Shown: positions 52,637-62,472, numbered from the stretch's first letter. The stretch: 64,000 nt of DNA from Mesorhizobium sp. SARCC-RB16n (GCF_008520305.1 NZ_ML703256.1:264433-328432), one strand, 5' to 3'. Translations and numbers: made by a program. The notes: a model not told the origin generated them from the sequence alone.

Positions 52637-52646
52637 TATCGTGATA
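52637..52646. promoter_or_regulatory. Operator-like palindrome 3
   Basis: TATCGTGATA is a near-palindrome centred 15 bp from site 2 and about 20 bp before the hydrolase start, so a protein bound here could block translation-proximal transcription. Confidence 0.5.
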
Positions 52647-52666
52647 TCAATTAAACGGAGATTGAG

Positions 52667-53524
52667 ATGACTTCGCAGACCAAATCAGGCTCAGGCAGCG
52701 GCACGATCACCACCAAGGACGGTACGCAGATCTATTACAAGGACTGGGGAACCGGCCAGCCCATCGTCTTCCATCACGGCTGGCCGTTGAGCGGCGACGA
52801 CTGGGATGCCCAGATGCTGTTCTTCCTGGCACAAGGCTACCGCGTCATTGCGCATGACCGGCGCGGCCACGGCCGCTCGACGCAGACGGATATCGGCAAC
52901 GAGATGGACACCTATGCCGCCGACGTGGCTGAACTTGTCGCGCATCTCGATCTCAGGGATGCCATCCATGTCGGCCATTCGACCGGCGGCGGCGAGGTGG
53001 CGCGCTATGTCGCCCGGTATGGCTCGGGCGGCCGTGTCGCCAAGGCAGCGTTGCTCGGCGCGGTGCCGCCGATCATGCTCAAGACCCCAGCCAATCCCGG
53101 CGGCCTTCCCATCGAGGTGTTCGACGGCTTCCGCTCCGGCGTCGCCGCCAACCGCGCCCAGCTTTACGTGGATGTTCCCGCCGGCCCGTTCTACGGCTTC
53201 AATCGCCCGGGTGCGCAGGTTTCGCAGGGTGTCATCGACAACTGGTACCGCCAGGGCATGATGGGCGGCACCAAGGCCCACTATGACTGCATCAAGGCCT
53301 TCTCAGAGACCGACTTCACCGACGACTTGAAGGCGATCGAGGTGCCGGTGCTGGTCATGCATGGCGATGACGACCAGATCGTTCCCATCGCCGACTCGGC
53401 GCTGCTGACGATCAAGCTGCTCAAGAAGGGCGAGCTCAAGGTCTATAAGGGCTTTCCGCACGGCATGGCCACGACCCACGCCGAAATCATCAACGCCGAC
53501 CTGCTGGCCTTCTTCAAGGCCTAG
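52667..53524 (+). CDS. Alpha/beta hydrolase, non-haem chloroperoxidase type
   Basis: This 285-residue protein has the alpha/beta-hydrolase triad: Ser105 in [10 protein letters not shown], Asp in [12 protein letters not shown], and His in [12 protein letters not shown]. It closely resembles bacterial cofactor-free haloperoxidases, whose native role is often ester or perester hydrolysis. The ATG at 52667 has ACGGAG nine bases upstream. The divergent OhrR-like regulator and the operators suggest induction by organic peroxide, so a detoxifying role is plausible. Signal peptide absent. Confidence 0.9.
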   Translation: MTSQTKSGSGSGTITTKDGTQIYYKDWGTGQPIVFHHGWPLSGDDWDAQMLFFLAQGYRVIAHDRRGHGRSTQTDIGNEMDTYAADVAELVAHLDLRDAIHVGHSTGGGEVARYVARYGSGGRVAKAALLGAVPPIMLKTPANPGGLPIEVFDGFRSGVAANRAQLYVDVPAGPFYGFNRPGAQVSQGVIDNWYRQGMMGGTKAHYDCIKAFSETDFTDDLKAIEVPVLVMHGDDDQIVPIADSALLTIKLLKKGELKVYKGFPHGMATTHAEIINADLLAFFKA

Positions 53525-53542
53525 AACCTTCCATAGAACGGG

Positions 53543-53569
53543 GGCACCCGCCGTACGGCGGGTGCCTTT
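53543..53569. terminator. Terminator between the hydrolase and Fsr-like genes
   Basis: GGCACCCGCC (53543-53552) and GGCGGGTGCC (53557-53566) form a perfect 10-bp stem with a four-base loop, followed by TTT. It lies between convergent genes and may serve the hydrolase transcript. Confidence 0.82.
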
Positions 53570-53591
53570 GCGTGGACACAACTCGGATGAT

Positions 53592-54833
53592 TTAAGCGGT
53601 TGCCTGCGCCTTGCGGGCTTCCTTCATGTTGGGCAGGAACACCGTCAGCAGCCCCAGCAACGGCAGGTACGAGCAGATCTGGAAGACGAAATCGATGCCC
53701 TTCATGTCGGCGACGACGCCAAGCACGGCGGCCGCGATGCCGCCGACGCCGAAGGCGAAGCCGAAGAAGATGCCGGCGATGGTGCCGACGCGGCCCGGCA
53801 CCAGTTCCTGCGCGAAGACGACGATGTTGGAGAAGGCCGACGACAGGATCAGGCCGATCAGCACGGTCAGCACCATCGTCCATTCCATGTTGGCGTAGGG
53901 GAGCGCCAGCGTGAAGGGCAGGACGCCGACGATCGAGAACCAGATCATCGCCTTTTGTCCATAGCGGTCGCCGAAAGGGCCGCCGAGCAGGATGCCCAGT
54001 GCCGAAGAGCCGAGGAAGAGGAACAGCATGACCTGCGACATCTGCACCGAAACGCCGAACTTATGGATGGAATAGAAGGTGTAGTAGCTGGCTAGGCTGG
54101 CGATGTAGGCGTTCTTGGTCAGCACCAGCAAGGTCAGCACCGCCAAGGCCCACATCACCTTGCGGCGCGGGAAGGGCGAGACGAAGCTTGCCGTCTTGCG
54201 ATTGCCCTCCGCGGCGCGCAGGCGGCTGTACCAGCCACCGACCTGCCACAGGATGACGATGCCGATCAGCGAGCCGACGGCGAACCAGGCGATGCTGGTC
54301 TGGCCGAAGGGCACGACGATGAAGGCGGCCAGCAAGGGACCCATGGACTGGCCGAAATTGCCGCCGACCTGGAACAGCGATTGCGCCAGGCCAAACCGGC
54401 CGCCGGAAGCGAAACGGGCGATACGCGAGGATTCCGGATGGAAGATCGCCGAACCGATGCCGATCAGCGAGGCGCCGATCAGCAGCAGGTAGTAGTGCCC
54501 GGCATAGGCCAGCACGACCAGGCCGATCAGCGAGGACGCCATGCCCCAGGGCAGCGAATAAGGCATTGGCCGCTTGTCGGTGACCGCGCCGATGATCGGC
54601 TGCAGCAGGGATGCCGTCACCTGGAAGGTGAAGGTCAACAGGCCGATCTGCCAGAAGTCGAGGCCGTAATTGTCTTTCAGAAGCGGATAGATGGCCGATA
54701 GCAGCGACTGCATGATGTCGTTGATGCAGTGGCAGAGGCTCACCGCCAGGATGACGGTGAAGGCCGTCGCCTGGGCTGAAGCCCGACTGGCGGTCGCTTG
54801 TGTCGCGACGCTGCTGGCTGTCGTATCGGTCAA
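53592..54833 (-). CDS. MFS efflux transporter of the fosmidomycin-resistance (Fsr) group
   Basis: This 413-residue protein with about twelve helices includes the N-terminal block LAVSLCHCINDIMQSLLSAI and LKDNYGLDFWQIGLLTF, the pattern of Fsr proteins, and GSAIFHPESSRIARFASGGR. Fsr exports fosmidomycin and other compounds in E. coli. The start chosen is TTG at 54833, with CGGAG six bases upstream; no better ATG exists at this end. It is divergent from an AraC regulator, which probably controls it. Confidence 0.87.
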   Translation of the reverse strand: MTDTTASSVATQATASRASAQATAFTVILAVSLCHCINDIMQSLLSAIYPLLKDNYGLDFWQIGLLTFTFQVTASLLQPIIGAVTDKRPMPYSLPWGMASSLIGLVVLAYAGHYYLLLIGASLIGIGSAIFHPESSRIARFASGGRFGLAQSLFQVGGNFGQSMGPLLAAFIVVPFGQTSIAWFAVGSLIGIVILWQVGGWYSRLRAAEGNRKTASFVSPFPRRKVMWALAVLTLLVLTKNAYIASLASYYTFYSIHKFGVSVQMSQVMLFLFLGSSALGILLGGPFGDRYGQKAMIWFSIVGVLPFTLALPYANMEWTMVLTVLIGLILSSAFSNIVVFAQELVPGRVGTIAGIFFGFAFGVGGIAAAVLGVVADMKGIDFVFQICSYLPLLGLLTVFLPNMKEARKAQATA

Positions 54834-54972
54834 GATAGGCTCCGTAGTCTTTTTGGCGGGTTGTTCCCGCGGGCGACGTGGCGGGCGCTTCCCGCAGGCA
54901 GCCTTATAGGCCGGTTGCCAAGAGACTTCTTTCGTGGTTTGGTCCAATAGTTTCGCAAGTGGGCCATACCGA

Positions 54973-55872
54973 ATGCCAAAAACCAGGGAGATTTTCGGCG
55001 CCGGGCACACCGATCTCCAACAGTTGCACGGGCTACGTTGGCAGTGGCTCGAGCAGGCGGTCGGGCCGGCGGTGGTGTTGCCGACCGAATATCCGGACGG
55101 CTACCACGTGCCGCACCACCACCACAGCCGCAGCCAGTTGCTGCATGCGCTGGTCGGCGTCGTGCTGGTGACGACGCGGCATGGGCGCTGGATGGTGCCG
55201 CCGGACCATGCGATGTGGATTCCGGCCGGCATCGAACATTCCGTCGAGATGCTGGGCGATGTCTCGATGCGCTCGGTCTACGTCATGCCGCAGGCGATAC
55301 CGGGCCTGCCGGAGGGCATGCGCGTCGTCGGCGTCACCGACCTGATGCATAGCCTGATCGTGGAATCCGAGAAGCTGCCGCAAGGCGGCGAACTGGAAGG
55401 GCGGGGCGGCCTGATCATGAACCTTCTCCTGCATGAGATCCCGCAATTGCCGGAGCGGCCGCTCGGCCTGCCGTTCCCGTCGGATCCCAAACTTGCGGCG
55501 CTCTGCCGGCGTTTCGTCGCAGCACCCTCACCGCACGCAACGATCGACGAATGGGCCGATACCGTGGGCATGAGCCGGCGCTCCTTCACGCGTGCCTTCC
55601 AGCGCCAGACCGGCCTGTCGCTGTCGACATGGCGCCAGCAGGCCTGCCTGTTCGCGGCCTTGCCGAGGCTCGCCGATGGTGAGCCGATCACGCGGGTGGC
55701 GCTCGATCTCGGCTATGACAGCGTGCCGGCCTTCATCACCATGTTCAAGCGCATGCTGGGTTCTTCGCCGCGCAGCTATATGCGCGGGGCGCGTGACGCC
55801 GGCGAAGGCATGCGGCGAGCCCCGGCCCGGTTAGAGGCCCCGGCGCCATCGGCCTTGCCGCCGCAGGGGTAG
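54973..55872 (+). CDS. AraC-family regulator (NimR-like), divergent from the efflux gene
   Basis: This 299-residue regulator has an N-terminal cupin-like sensing domain (GYHVPHHHHSRSQLLHALVG, IPAGIEHSV) and a C-terminal AraC domain with IDEWADTVGMSRRSFTRAFQ and PITRVALDLGYDSVPAFITM. The pairing of an AraC regulator of this shape with a divergent MFS pump resembles NimR/NimT of enteric bacteria. The ATG at 54973 fits the family. The inducer is unknown. Confidence 0.88.
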   Translation: MPKTREIFGAGHTDLQQLHGLRWQWLEQAVGPAVVLPTEYPDGYHVPHHHHSRSQLLHALVGVVLVTTRHGRWMVPPDHAMWIPAGIEHSVEMLGDVSMRSVYVMPQAIPGLPEGMRVVGVTDLMHSLIVESEKLPQGGELEGRGGLIMNLLLHEIPQLPERPLGLPFPSDPKLAALCRRFVAAPSPHATIDEWADTVGMSRRSFTRAFQRQTGLSLSTWRQQACLFAALPRLADGEPITRVALDLGYDSVPAFITMFKRMLGSSPRSYMRGARDAGEGMRRAPARLEAPAPSALPPQG

Positions 55873-55879
55873 CTGGTTT

Positions 55880-56815
55880 TCAGTCGAACAGGCTCGACAC
55901 CGATTCCTCGGTAGCCGTGCGCGAAATGGCTTCGCCCATCAGGTCGGCGATCGAGATGACGCGGATGTTGGGCGCGTCCAGCACGCTTTGCGTCGGCTGG
56001 ATGGAATCGGTGATCACCAGTTCTTGCAGCTTCGAGCCGCTGATACGGGCGACCGCGCCGCCCGACAGCACGCCGTGGGTGATGTAGGCGGTGACGCTGG
56101 TCGCGCCGTTGGCCAGCAGCGCATCGGCTGCGTTGCAGAGCGTCCCGCCGGAATCGACAATATCGTCGATCAAAAGGCAGTCCTTGCCAGCCACCGCGCC
56201 GATGATGTTCATGACTTCCGATTCGCCCGGACGCTCACGGCGCTTGTCGACGATGGCGAGCTGCGCGTCGAAGCGCTTGGCCAGCGCGCGGGCGCGGACC
56301 ACGCCGCCAATATCGGGCGACACCACCACGACATTGCCGAGCTGCTTGTACTTCGCCTTCACGTCGCGGGCCATCACCGGCACGGAGAACAGATTGTCGG
56401 TCGGGATGTCGAAGAAACCCTGGATCTGGCCGGCATGGAGATCCAGCGTCAAAACCCGGTCGACGCCGGCGCGGGTGATCATGTTGGCGACCAGCTTGGC
56501 CGAGATCGGCGTGCGCCCGGAAGCGCGGCGGTCCTGCCTGGCATAGCCGAAATAGGGGATAACCGCGGTGATGCGCTTGGCCGAGGAGCGCATGAAGGCG
56601 TCGATCATGATGAGCAGTTCCATCAGGTGATCGTTGGTCGGGAATGAGGTCGACTGCAGGATGAAGACATCCTCGCCGCGCACATTTTCCTGGATCTCGA
56701 CGAAGATTTCCTGGTCGGCGAAGCGCCTGACACTGGCCTTGCCCAGCGGGATGTTGAGATAGCGGGCGACCGCTTCGGCCAGCACCCTGTTGGAATTGCC
56801 CGCGAAGAGTTTCAT
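55880..56815 (-). CDS. prs: Ribose-phosphate pyrophosphokinase
   Basis: This 311-residue enzyme makes PRPP from ribose 5-phosphate and ATP for nucleotide, histidine and tryptophan synthesis. It shows [57 protein letters not shown], and the PRPP loop [12 protein letters not shown]. Length is typical. It is convergent with the AraC regulator gene, only 7 bp apart, and is a single leftward gene. Confidence 0.97.
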   Translation of the reverse strand: MKLFAGNSNRVLAEAVARYLNIPLGKASVRRFADQEIFVEIQENVRGEDVFILQSTSFPTNDHLMELLIMIDAFMRSSAKRITAVIPYFGYARQDRRASGRTPISAKLVANMITRAGVDRVLTLDLHAGQIQGFFDIPTDNLFSVPVMARDVKAKYKQLGNVVVVSPDIGGVVRARALAKRFDAQLAIVDKRRERPGESEVMNIIGAVAGKDCLLIDDIVDSGGTLCNAADALLANGATSVTAYITHGVLSGGAVARISGSKLQELVITDSIQPTQSVLDAPNIRVISIADLMGEAISRTATEESVSSLFD

Positions 56816-56970
56816 GCACCGTTCCTGGTGGAGGACGGAGAGGCCTGGCGGACTCTCCTGCGCCTTTTAATCGGGCTTTTAGCGGCCCGCGCTGGTATTG
56901 CAAGCGCCGTGATCGCGAATCCGCCGGCTAAGCCCAGGAAAACTGTTTGGCATCACCGACTGGCAATACC

Positions 56971-57591
56971 TCAACTCGCCTTTCCGCTGAGAAAGGCCGC
57001 AAACTGGTCGATGGTCTGGTCGGCGATCGCCTGCATGGTGGCTGGCGAGACCGACTTCCAGCTGTCGGCGCCGCCGGAACTGGTCGAAGGCGCCTTCATC
57101 TGGCCGTTGATGCGGTGCAGCCGGTTGCCGGAGGGGTCGTAGACGTCCCAGACGTAGATGACGGTGGTGTCCTTGCCCTCCGTCATCGCCGAGAAGTAAC
57201 CCTTCAGTACATGCGTTGCCGTCTGGTCCTGGCTGCCGGCCAGCGTGATGCCGCGCTGCTTGGCGCGTGTCTGAAGTTCCGCCGTCAGCGGCGTGGCGGC
57301 TTCCACCGAAGCGCCGACGATCGGCGCGATCTGCAGCCGGGTCTTCGACAGGATCGCGGCGGCCTGGGCGGAGGTGACGGGCGCGGCGGATGCGCCCGCC
57401 GTCGCGGTGGGCGTCGATGGCGCCAGGGCGGGAACGGTGGCCGCAGCGCTGCCTTGTGTGGCGGGTGCGGGCTGTGCCGAAGCCGCCGGCGGGGTGATGG
57501 CGGAAGGTTCGAGGACGTCCTTTGCGTTGGTGCAGGCAGTCAAAGCCAATGCCACAAGCAATGACACGGTCGTCATGTGCGATCGTCTCAT
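56971..57591 (-). CDS. Putative lipoprotein, function unknown
   Basis: This 206-residue protein has a lipoprotein signal with lipobox LTAC (Cys20 in VALALTACTNAK). A Pro/Ala/Ser/Thr-rich linker of about 60 residues follows, then a domain of about 120 residues with THVLKGYFSAMTEGKDTTVI and YVWDVYDPSGNRLHRING. I do not know the family. It should be anchored in the inner or outer membrane and act in the periplasm. The ATG at 57591 has AGAAGG five bases upstream. The domain shape suggests an envelope assembly factor, which is speculative. Confidence 0.75.
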   Translation of the reverse strand: MRRSHMTTVSLLVALALTACTNAKDVLEPSAITPPAASAQPAPATQGSAAATVPALAPSTPTATAGASAAPVTSAQAAAILSKTRLQIAPIVGASVEAATPLTAELQTRAKQRGITLAGSQDQTATHVLKGYFSAMTEGKDTTVIYVWDVYDPSGNRLHRINGQMKAPSTSSGGADSWKSVSPATMQAIADQTIDQFAAFLSGKAS

Positions 57592-57634
57592 TTGCCTTCT
57601 AACTCCTTGGCGAAGAACGCCTCCCATTATGGAT

Positions 57635-58786
57635 TCACTGCACGATCAAGTCGAGATCATGGCGGGACAGCGGCTTCGGCTGGGATTCGGTGGTCAGGTA
57701 GGTGCGGCCAAGCGTCATCGCTGTCTCGGTGTCGGAATCCATGATGATCATGTGGGCAAACAGCGTCATGTTCGGCGCGATCGGCTCGGGATTGCCCTGG
57801 TAGAACATCGGCATGTCCATCCAGGACGGGGTGAAGCGGGCGCCGACCGAATAGCCGCAGGCGTTCAACCGGTGCTTGGTCAGGCCGTGCGCTTCCATGG
57901 TGCGGGCGTGGGCGTCGAACACGTCGCCGAAGGTGTTTGCGGGCGTCATCGCCTTTTCGACGGCCAGAAGCGCGGCGCGTGCCGCGTCGAACAGCTCCTG
58001 ATGGCGCTTGGAGACCTTGCCGGTCAGCACCGTGCGCATCATCGGCGCATGGTAGTGATGGAAGACGCCGGCCCATTCGAGCGTCAACTGGTCGTTCTTG
58101 GTGAGCTTGCGGCGGCCGGCCTTGTATCGGCAGAGCAGCGCGTCGATGCCGGAGCCGATGATGAACTCATTGGCCGGGTAGTCGCCGCCGCCGGCGAAGA
58201 TCGCACCTTGCATGGCGGCCAGGATCAGGGCCTCGTCGCCGCCCTGCTTGATCAGCGGCAGCGCCGCGTCCAGCGCGTCGTCGGAGAGATTGGCGGCCTT
58301 CTCCGCCTTGGCGACCTCGGCCGGGCTCTTGAACAGGCGCAGCCGCCCGACGATGCCGGAAGCATCGGCGATCTGGCCGAAGGTCTGCAACTGCTCGTCC
58401 AGGCGGCGGCCATTATAGGCGGTCAGGCCGTGGGTGTCGTATTCGACGCCGATGCGGGCGCCGAGCAGGTCGAGTTCGTTGAGCAGGTTGCGCAGATCGA
58501 CCGCCGGGTTGGCGCCGTCGCGGTCGGTCCACAGCACGATGTTGTCGATGATCGAGGTGTGGCGCGCCTGGCGCAGATCGGCCGAACGGGTCAGAAGCAC
58601 CATCGACCCTTCGGCCTTCACCACCAGGCACTGGAAGAAACAGAAGCCGAACGTATCGTAACCGGTCAGCCAGTACATGCTTTCCTGCGCGAACAGGAGG
58701 ATGGCGTCGAGCTTCTTCTCGGCCATCTCGATCGTCAGCCGGTCGCGCCGCGCGTCGAATTCCGATCGTTCAAAATGCAGAGCCAT
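57635..58786 (-). CDS. M24-family (creatinase-fold) protein lacking the usual metal ligands
   Basis: This 383-residue protein has the two-domain creatinase/aminopeptidase P layout: N-terminal domain (about 1-150) and C-terminal pita-bread domain with LTLEWAGVFHHYHAPMMRTV and ACGYSVGARFTP. Canonical M24 enzymes use Asp, Asp, His, Glu and Glu as metal ligands. Here the matching positions read Glu, Ala/Pro, Cys and His, so it probably is not a metal peptidase but a creatinase- or ectoine hydrolase (DoeA/EutD)-type enzyme or an inactive form. It begins 2 bp after the pgeF stop, which suggests co-transcription. Confidence 0.8.
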   Translation of the reverse strand: MALHFERSEFDARRDRLTIEMAEKKLDAILLFAQESMYWLTGYDTFGFCFFQCLVVKAEGSMVLLTRSADLRQARHTSIIDNIVLWTDRDGANPAVDLRNLLNELDLLGARIGVEYDTHGLTAYNGRRLDEQLQTFGQIADASGIVGRLRLFKSPAEVAKAEKAANLSDDALDAALPLIKQGGDEALILAAMQGAIFAGGGDYPANEFIIGSGIDALLCRYKAGRRKLTKNDQLTLEWAGVFHHYHAPMMRTVLTGKVSKRHQELFDAARAALLAVEKAMTPANTFGDVFDAHARTMEAHGLTKHRLNACGYSVGARFTPSWMDMPMFYQGNPEPIAPNMTLFAHMIIMDSDTETAMTLGRTYLTTESQPKPLSRHDLDLIVQ

Positions 58787-58788
58787 TA

Positions 58789-59580
58789 TTAATTCTCCAA
58801 AACGATTGCCGAAACCTGCCGGCCATAATCGGGCTCCTTGCGGTGCGTGGTGCGCCGGTAGGAGTAAAACAGATCTTCCTCGGCATAGGTGCAGCGGCCA
58901 AGGCCATCGGCCGTCACTCCGGCCCTGGCCAGCCGGTCGACCGTATAGCGGTTAAGGTCGAACATCGAATGGCCGGCCTGTGCCGAAGGCACGAAATACC
59001 GCGCATTTTCACTGTCGGCATCGACGAAGCGGGCGACGAATTCTGGCCCCACTTCGTAATTGTCGGGGCCGATCGAAGGGCCGAGCACGGCGACGATGTT
59101 TTCGCGACGGGCGCCGAGGCTTTCCATGGCGGCAATGGTGTTTTCGAGCACGCCCGTGAAAGCGCCTTTCCAGCCGGCATGCGCCGCGCCGATGATGCGC
59201 GCGCCGGCATCCGCGAACAGAACCGGGCCGCAATCGGCGGTCGAGGCGCCGATGGCGATGCCTGGACGATCGGTGACGATGGCATCGGCCTTGGGCCGCT
59301 CGCCCGCGAAGGGTTCCCTGGCGATGACGACGTCGGGCGAATGGACCTGCCAGGCGGTCAGGAGATGGCTTGCGGGGACGCCCATCCAGGCGGCGACGCG
59401 AGCCCGGTTCTGCGCCACCAGCGCCTGGTCGTCATCCGACCCGGTGCCGATGTTGAGGCCCTGGTAGATGCCGGTGGAGACACCGCCTATGCGGGTGAAA
59501 TAGCCGTGGCGGATGCCTTGTGCCCGCGTCTTGTCCAGCAACGGCGACCGAACGGGATCCGGTTTGGTCTGATTCAGCAT
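58789..59580 (-). CDS. pgeF: Peptidoglycan editing factor PgeF (polyphenol oxidase/laccase-domain family)
   Basis: This 263-residue protein has the YfiH/DUF152 fold with metal ligands His80 (WQVHSPD), Cys117 (TADCGPV) and His134 (AAHAGWKGA). PgeF removes wrong amino acids from peptidoglycan precursors. The ATG at 59580 gives the usual length; an ATG at 59649 would add 23 residues. It follows the midA-like gene by 135 bp and lgt lies upstream, an order that is common in rhizobia (lgt, methyltransferase, pgeF). Confidence 0.9.
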   Translation of the reverse strand: MLNQTKPDPVRSPLLDKTRAQGIRHGYFTRIGGVSTGIYQGLNIGTGSDDDQALVAQNRARVAAWMGVPASHLLTAWQVHSPDVVIAREPFAGERPKADAIVTDRPGIAIGASTADCGPVLFADAGARIIGAAHAGWKGAFTGVLENTIAAMESLGARRENIVAVLGPSIGPDNYEVGPEFVARFVDADSENARYFVPSAQAGHSMFDLNRYTVDRLARAGVTADGLGRCTYAEEDLFYSYRRTTHRKEPDYGRQVSAIVLEN

Positions 59581-59715
59581 GCGGGCGTTGTTGTCCGTGT
59601 GGGCGGTTTCGTCAAGAAGGAGTGCTTCGTCGAGAAGAAAACGGGGCATGGCGCGGCCGGCGATCCGGTCGCGCTTTTTTACGGACGGGAGATTGGGAGA
59701 GGCTGCGGTGAAAAG

Positions 59716-60819
59716 TCAATCCGCCGTGGCAAGGGACGTCGTTGCGGAGAGTGGGGCGGCCACGCCACGCGGCAGTATGGCAAGCACCTTGAACAACTCG
59801 CCCATGGCTTGCGGGCCGGCGAGGCGCTCGACATCGTCGGCGATCTTGTCACGTGCCGCCTGGCCGGCATCGGCGCCGAGCCGGCCGGCACGTTCGAGAA
59901 TGCCCATGTCGAGCAGGAAATCACCCTGCGTCGACAGATGGGCGTCAAGACCTTGCGCGCGCACGATCGCGGCAAGGGCGGCGAAATCGACATGAGAGGT
60001 GAGGTCAGCTTCGCCCGGATTGGCCAGCACATCTTCGTGATCGTGCCTGCGCAAGGCCTGCAGCGTGTCGCCGACACCCGGCTGCAGATGGCCATAGTCA
60101 AGGAATAGCCCGGCGCCGCCATCCGTGGATACGCGCTCGGCGATGGTAGCCATCAGGGCGGCCCGGGCGGGCGCCACTTCGACGATCGCGCCTTGTGGCG
60201 CGCCTGTGGCATCGGTGGGCAGAAGTGTCGGGTCGACCGAGCCGGCGCCAGCGAAGAAGCAAAGGTTGTCCGAGTGATCGAGGCCGACCATGCGCTCACG
60301 CCAGCCGGCCCCGGCGCGGACAAACTGCCGGATCGGCACAGCGTCGAACAATTCGTTGCCGACGATGAACAGAGGCTGTCGCGGCAGCGTGTCGATGGTT
60401 TCGTGCCAGCCGATCGTGAAGGGTGTCGCCGCAAGCGTCTGTTTCTGGACCTCGGCCAGGCGAGGGCTGGTCTCGATCATGGCGAAGGACGCGCCATTGG
60501 CCAAGGCTGGATCGAGCCGCGACAAGGTGCGCAGCATGTCCTTCATCAGCGTGCCGCGGCCGGGACCGATCTCGGCGACGGTGACTGGCATCGGCCGGCC
60601 GTTCGCTGCCCAAGCCTGGTAAAGCCAGACGGCGACGAGTTCGCCGAACATCTGGCTGATCTCCGGTGCGGTGACGAAGTCGCCGGCTGTGCCGAACGGC
60701 TCGCGTGTCGTGTAATAGCCGTCACGCGGATCGAACAGACAGAGCGCCATGTATTCGTTCACCGGCATCGGACCCACAGCCTTGATCAGGTCGACGATGC
60801 GGGACCTCAGCCGCGTCAT
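59716..60819 (-). CDS. SAM-dependent methyltransferase of the MidA/NDUFAF7 family
   Basis: This 367-residue protein has the MidA fold: [40 protein letters not shown], the SAM motif [12 protein letters not shown], and the block [20 protein letters not shown]. The mitochondrial relative NDUFAF7 methylates an arginine in NADH dehydrogenase during complex I assembly; the bacterial target is not certain. The ATG at 60819 overlaps the lgt stop by 4 bp, so it is translated with lgt. Confidence 0.88.
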   Translation of the reverse strand: MTRLRSRIVDLIKAVGPMPVNEYMALCLFDPRDGYYTTREPFGTAGDFVTAPEISQMFGELVAVWLYQAWAANGRPMPVTVAEIGPGRGTLMKDMLRTLSRLDPALANGASFAMIETSPRLAEVQKQTLAATPFTIGWHETIDTLPRQPLFIVGNELFDAVPIRQFVRAGAGWRERMVGLDHSDNLCFFAGAGSVDPTLLPTDATGAPQGAIVEVAPARAALMATIAERVSTDGGAGLFLDYGHLQPGVGDTLQALRRHDHEDVLANPGEADLTSHVDFAALAAIVRAQGLDAHLSTQGDFLLDMGILERAGRLGADAGQAARDKIADDVERLAGPQAMGELFKVLAILPRGVAAPLSATTSLATAD

Positions 60820-61676
60820 GTCGCCTGCGGTTGTGCTTGCGTCACCGGTTTGGCTGTCGCCATTGCCCAGATGCCAGCCAGCACCATCGGCGTCGACAGG
60901 ATCATGCCCATGGTCAGCCAGTTGGTGCCGAGGAGATAGCCGAGCTGCTGGTCGGGCTCGCGGAAGAATTCGACAAAGATGCGCGACAGGCCGTAGCCGC
61001 AGATGAAGGCGCCGCCGACAAAGCGCGGCGTCTTCAGCTTGAGGCGCGAATGGGTAAGGATGCGCAGCACGAGAAACAGCACCAGCCCTTCGAGCAGGGC
61101 TTCGTAGAGTTGGCTCGGATGGCGGGTGAACGGACCGCCATTGGGGAATTCGATCGCCCAGGGCACATCGGTGGGCCGTCCCCAAAGCTCGGAGTTGATA
61201 AAGTTGGCGACGCGCACAAGGCCAAGGCCGACCGGCACGCCGGCCGCCACGACATCGAACAGCGACCAGGTACGGATGCCGCGCTTGAAGGAAAACAGCG
61301 TCATGGCGAGGATGACGCCGAGCAGGCCGCCATGGAAGGACATGCCGCCTTGCCAGACAGCGAAGATATCGAGCGGATGGGCGATATAGCGGGACAGGTC
61401 GTAGAACAGGACATAGCCGGTGCGGCCACCCAGAACCACGCCGATGGCCGCCCAGACAATGAAATCGTCGAGATCCTCCGGCTTCATCGGCAGGACGCCG
61501 TCGGGCCAGAGTTTGGGATTGGCGGCGAGCCGCTTGGCATACCACCAGGCAAACAGGATGCCGACGATGTAGCCGATGCCGTACCAGTGCACCGCCAGCG
61601 GCCCGATCTGGACGAGGATCGGGTTGATGTTCGGGAAAGGCAGCGAAGCCAGCGGCAGTAGGAAATATTCGTTCAA
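60816..61676 (-). CDS. lgt: Prolipoprotein diacylglyceryl transferase
   Basis: This 286-residue inner-membrane enzyme attaches diacylglycerol to the lipobox cysteine of prolipoproteins. It has about seven helices, [20 protein letters not shown] near the start, [10 protein letters not shown] and [13 protein letters not shown], and the Lgt signature region [20 protein letters not shown]. It overlaps the midA-like gene and heads the leftward lgt-midA-pgeF group. Confidence 0.97.
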   Translation of the reverse strand: MNEYFLLPLASLPFPNINPILVQIGPLAVHWYGIGYIVGILFAWWYAKRLAANPKLWPDGVLPMKPEDLDDFIVWAAIGVVLGGRTGYVLFYDLSRYIAHPLDIFAVWQGGMSFHGGLLGVILAMTLFSFKRGIRTWSLFDVVAAGVPVGLGLVRVANFINSELWGRPTDVPWAIEFPNGGPFTRHPSQLYEALLEGLVLFLVLRILTHSRLKLKTPRFVGGAFICGYGLSRIFVEFFREPDQQLGYLLGTNWLTMGMILSTPMVLAGIWAMATAKPVTQAQPQAT

Positions 61677-61793
61677 CGGGGAGCTCTCGGTTGCGATCGG
61701 CGCGGACCATGCGGCAGGGTTTTGGCAGGGTCAAGGCAAGGTCACGGCCCCGGGAGCAGGATCGCTCCAAGGTCCATCGCGCGGGTGCCGTGC

Positions 61794-62036
61794 TCAACCC
61801 CTGGGCTTGCCGGACACCAGTTCACGCAAGGCGTCGTTGATCCTGTCCTGCCAGCCGGGACCAGCTTCCTGGAAATGATCGAGCACGGCCCGGTCGATCC
61901 TGATCGAGACCAGCTCGCGGACATTCGGAGCGGTGGAGGGCTCGCGTGGCGGAGCCGCGGCCGGCTTCTTGACCGGCTTGAAGACAGCCTCGGCGGCTTC
62001 CATCGGATTTGTCGGTCGGCGCGGGGGTGTTGCCAT
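61794..62036 (-). CDS. BrnA-type antitoxin family protein without adjacent toxin
   Basis: This 80-residue protein has a low-complexity N-terminus and a C-terminal VSIRIDRAVLDHFQEAGPGW followed by QDRINDALRELV, the ribbon-helix-helix pattern of BrnA antitoxins. BrnA normally neutralises and co-represses the RNase toxin BrnT, encoded just upstream. Here no BrnT-like frame lies next to it on either side. It may be a solitary regulator or a remnant. Confidence 0.8.
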   Translation of the reverse strand: MATPPRRPTNPMEAAEAVFKPVKKPAAAPPREPSTAPNVRELVSIRIDRAVLDHFQEAGPGWQDRINDALRELVSGKPRG

Positions 62037-62155
62037 TGGTTATCCTGACTGAAGACGACTCATGCCTGATGCAGTCGCGATGAAAACGCTACAATAGGCG
62101 ACTTGACACCATCCCGTATAGAAGGAGCCGCTCGACGTTCTTGCAAGCGCAGTGC

Positions 62156-62317
62156 CTATCTCGGCGATTTCACTGTCAATGCCTTGTACTTGGCCTCTAG
62201 GCGATCAAGCACCTCCTCGGCTGGTTTGACCCGCCCTGCATCGGCATCGCTGACGCCTCGGGCAAGCGCTGCGTCGAGTGCGGCAAGGCGCCGGTTCAAA
62301 TCCGCATCGATAGCCAC
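62156..62317 (-). CDS. ParD-like antitoxin (small), without adjacent toxin
   Basis: A GTG at 62317, preceded by GGTGGGAG, opens a frame of 53 residues: VAIDADLNRRLAALDAALAR, GVSDADAGRVKPAEEVLDRL, then EAKYKALTVKSPR. The block LARG(x)SDADAGRVKPAEEVLDRLEAKY is characteristic of the C-terminal part of ParD-type antitoxins that act with ParE/RelE toxins. The sequence downstream toward 62036 shows no toxin frame, so it seems orphaned or shortened. The frame is below usual length cut-offs. Confidence 0.62.
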   Translation of the reverse strand: MAIDADLNRRLAALDAALARGVSDADAGRVKPAEEVLDRLEAKYKALTVKSPR

Positions 62318-62472
62318 GGAAGACTCCCACCTAGATGCTCTTCCCAGATGATACCAGCTATCGGCTGTCAGTTCAGATCAAATCGCATCCGACGTGATGC
62401 CGCATCGGCTTTAACGTTCTTGCATTCCTCGCGCCACGTCACTAATTCAAATCGAGCAAGCGAGGATTTGCC

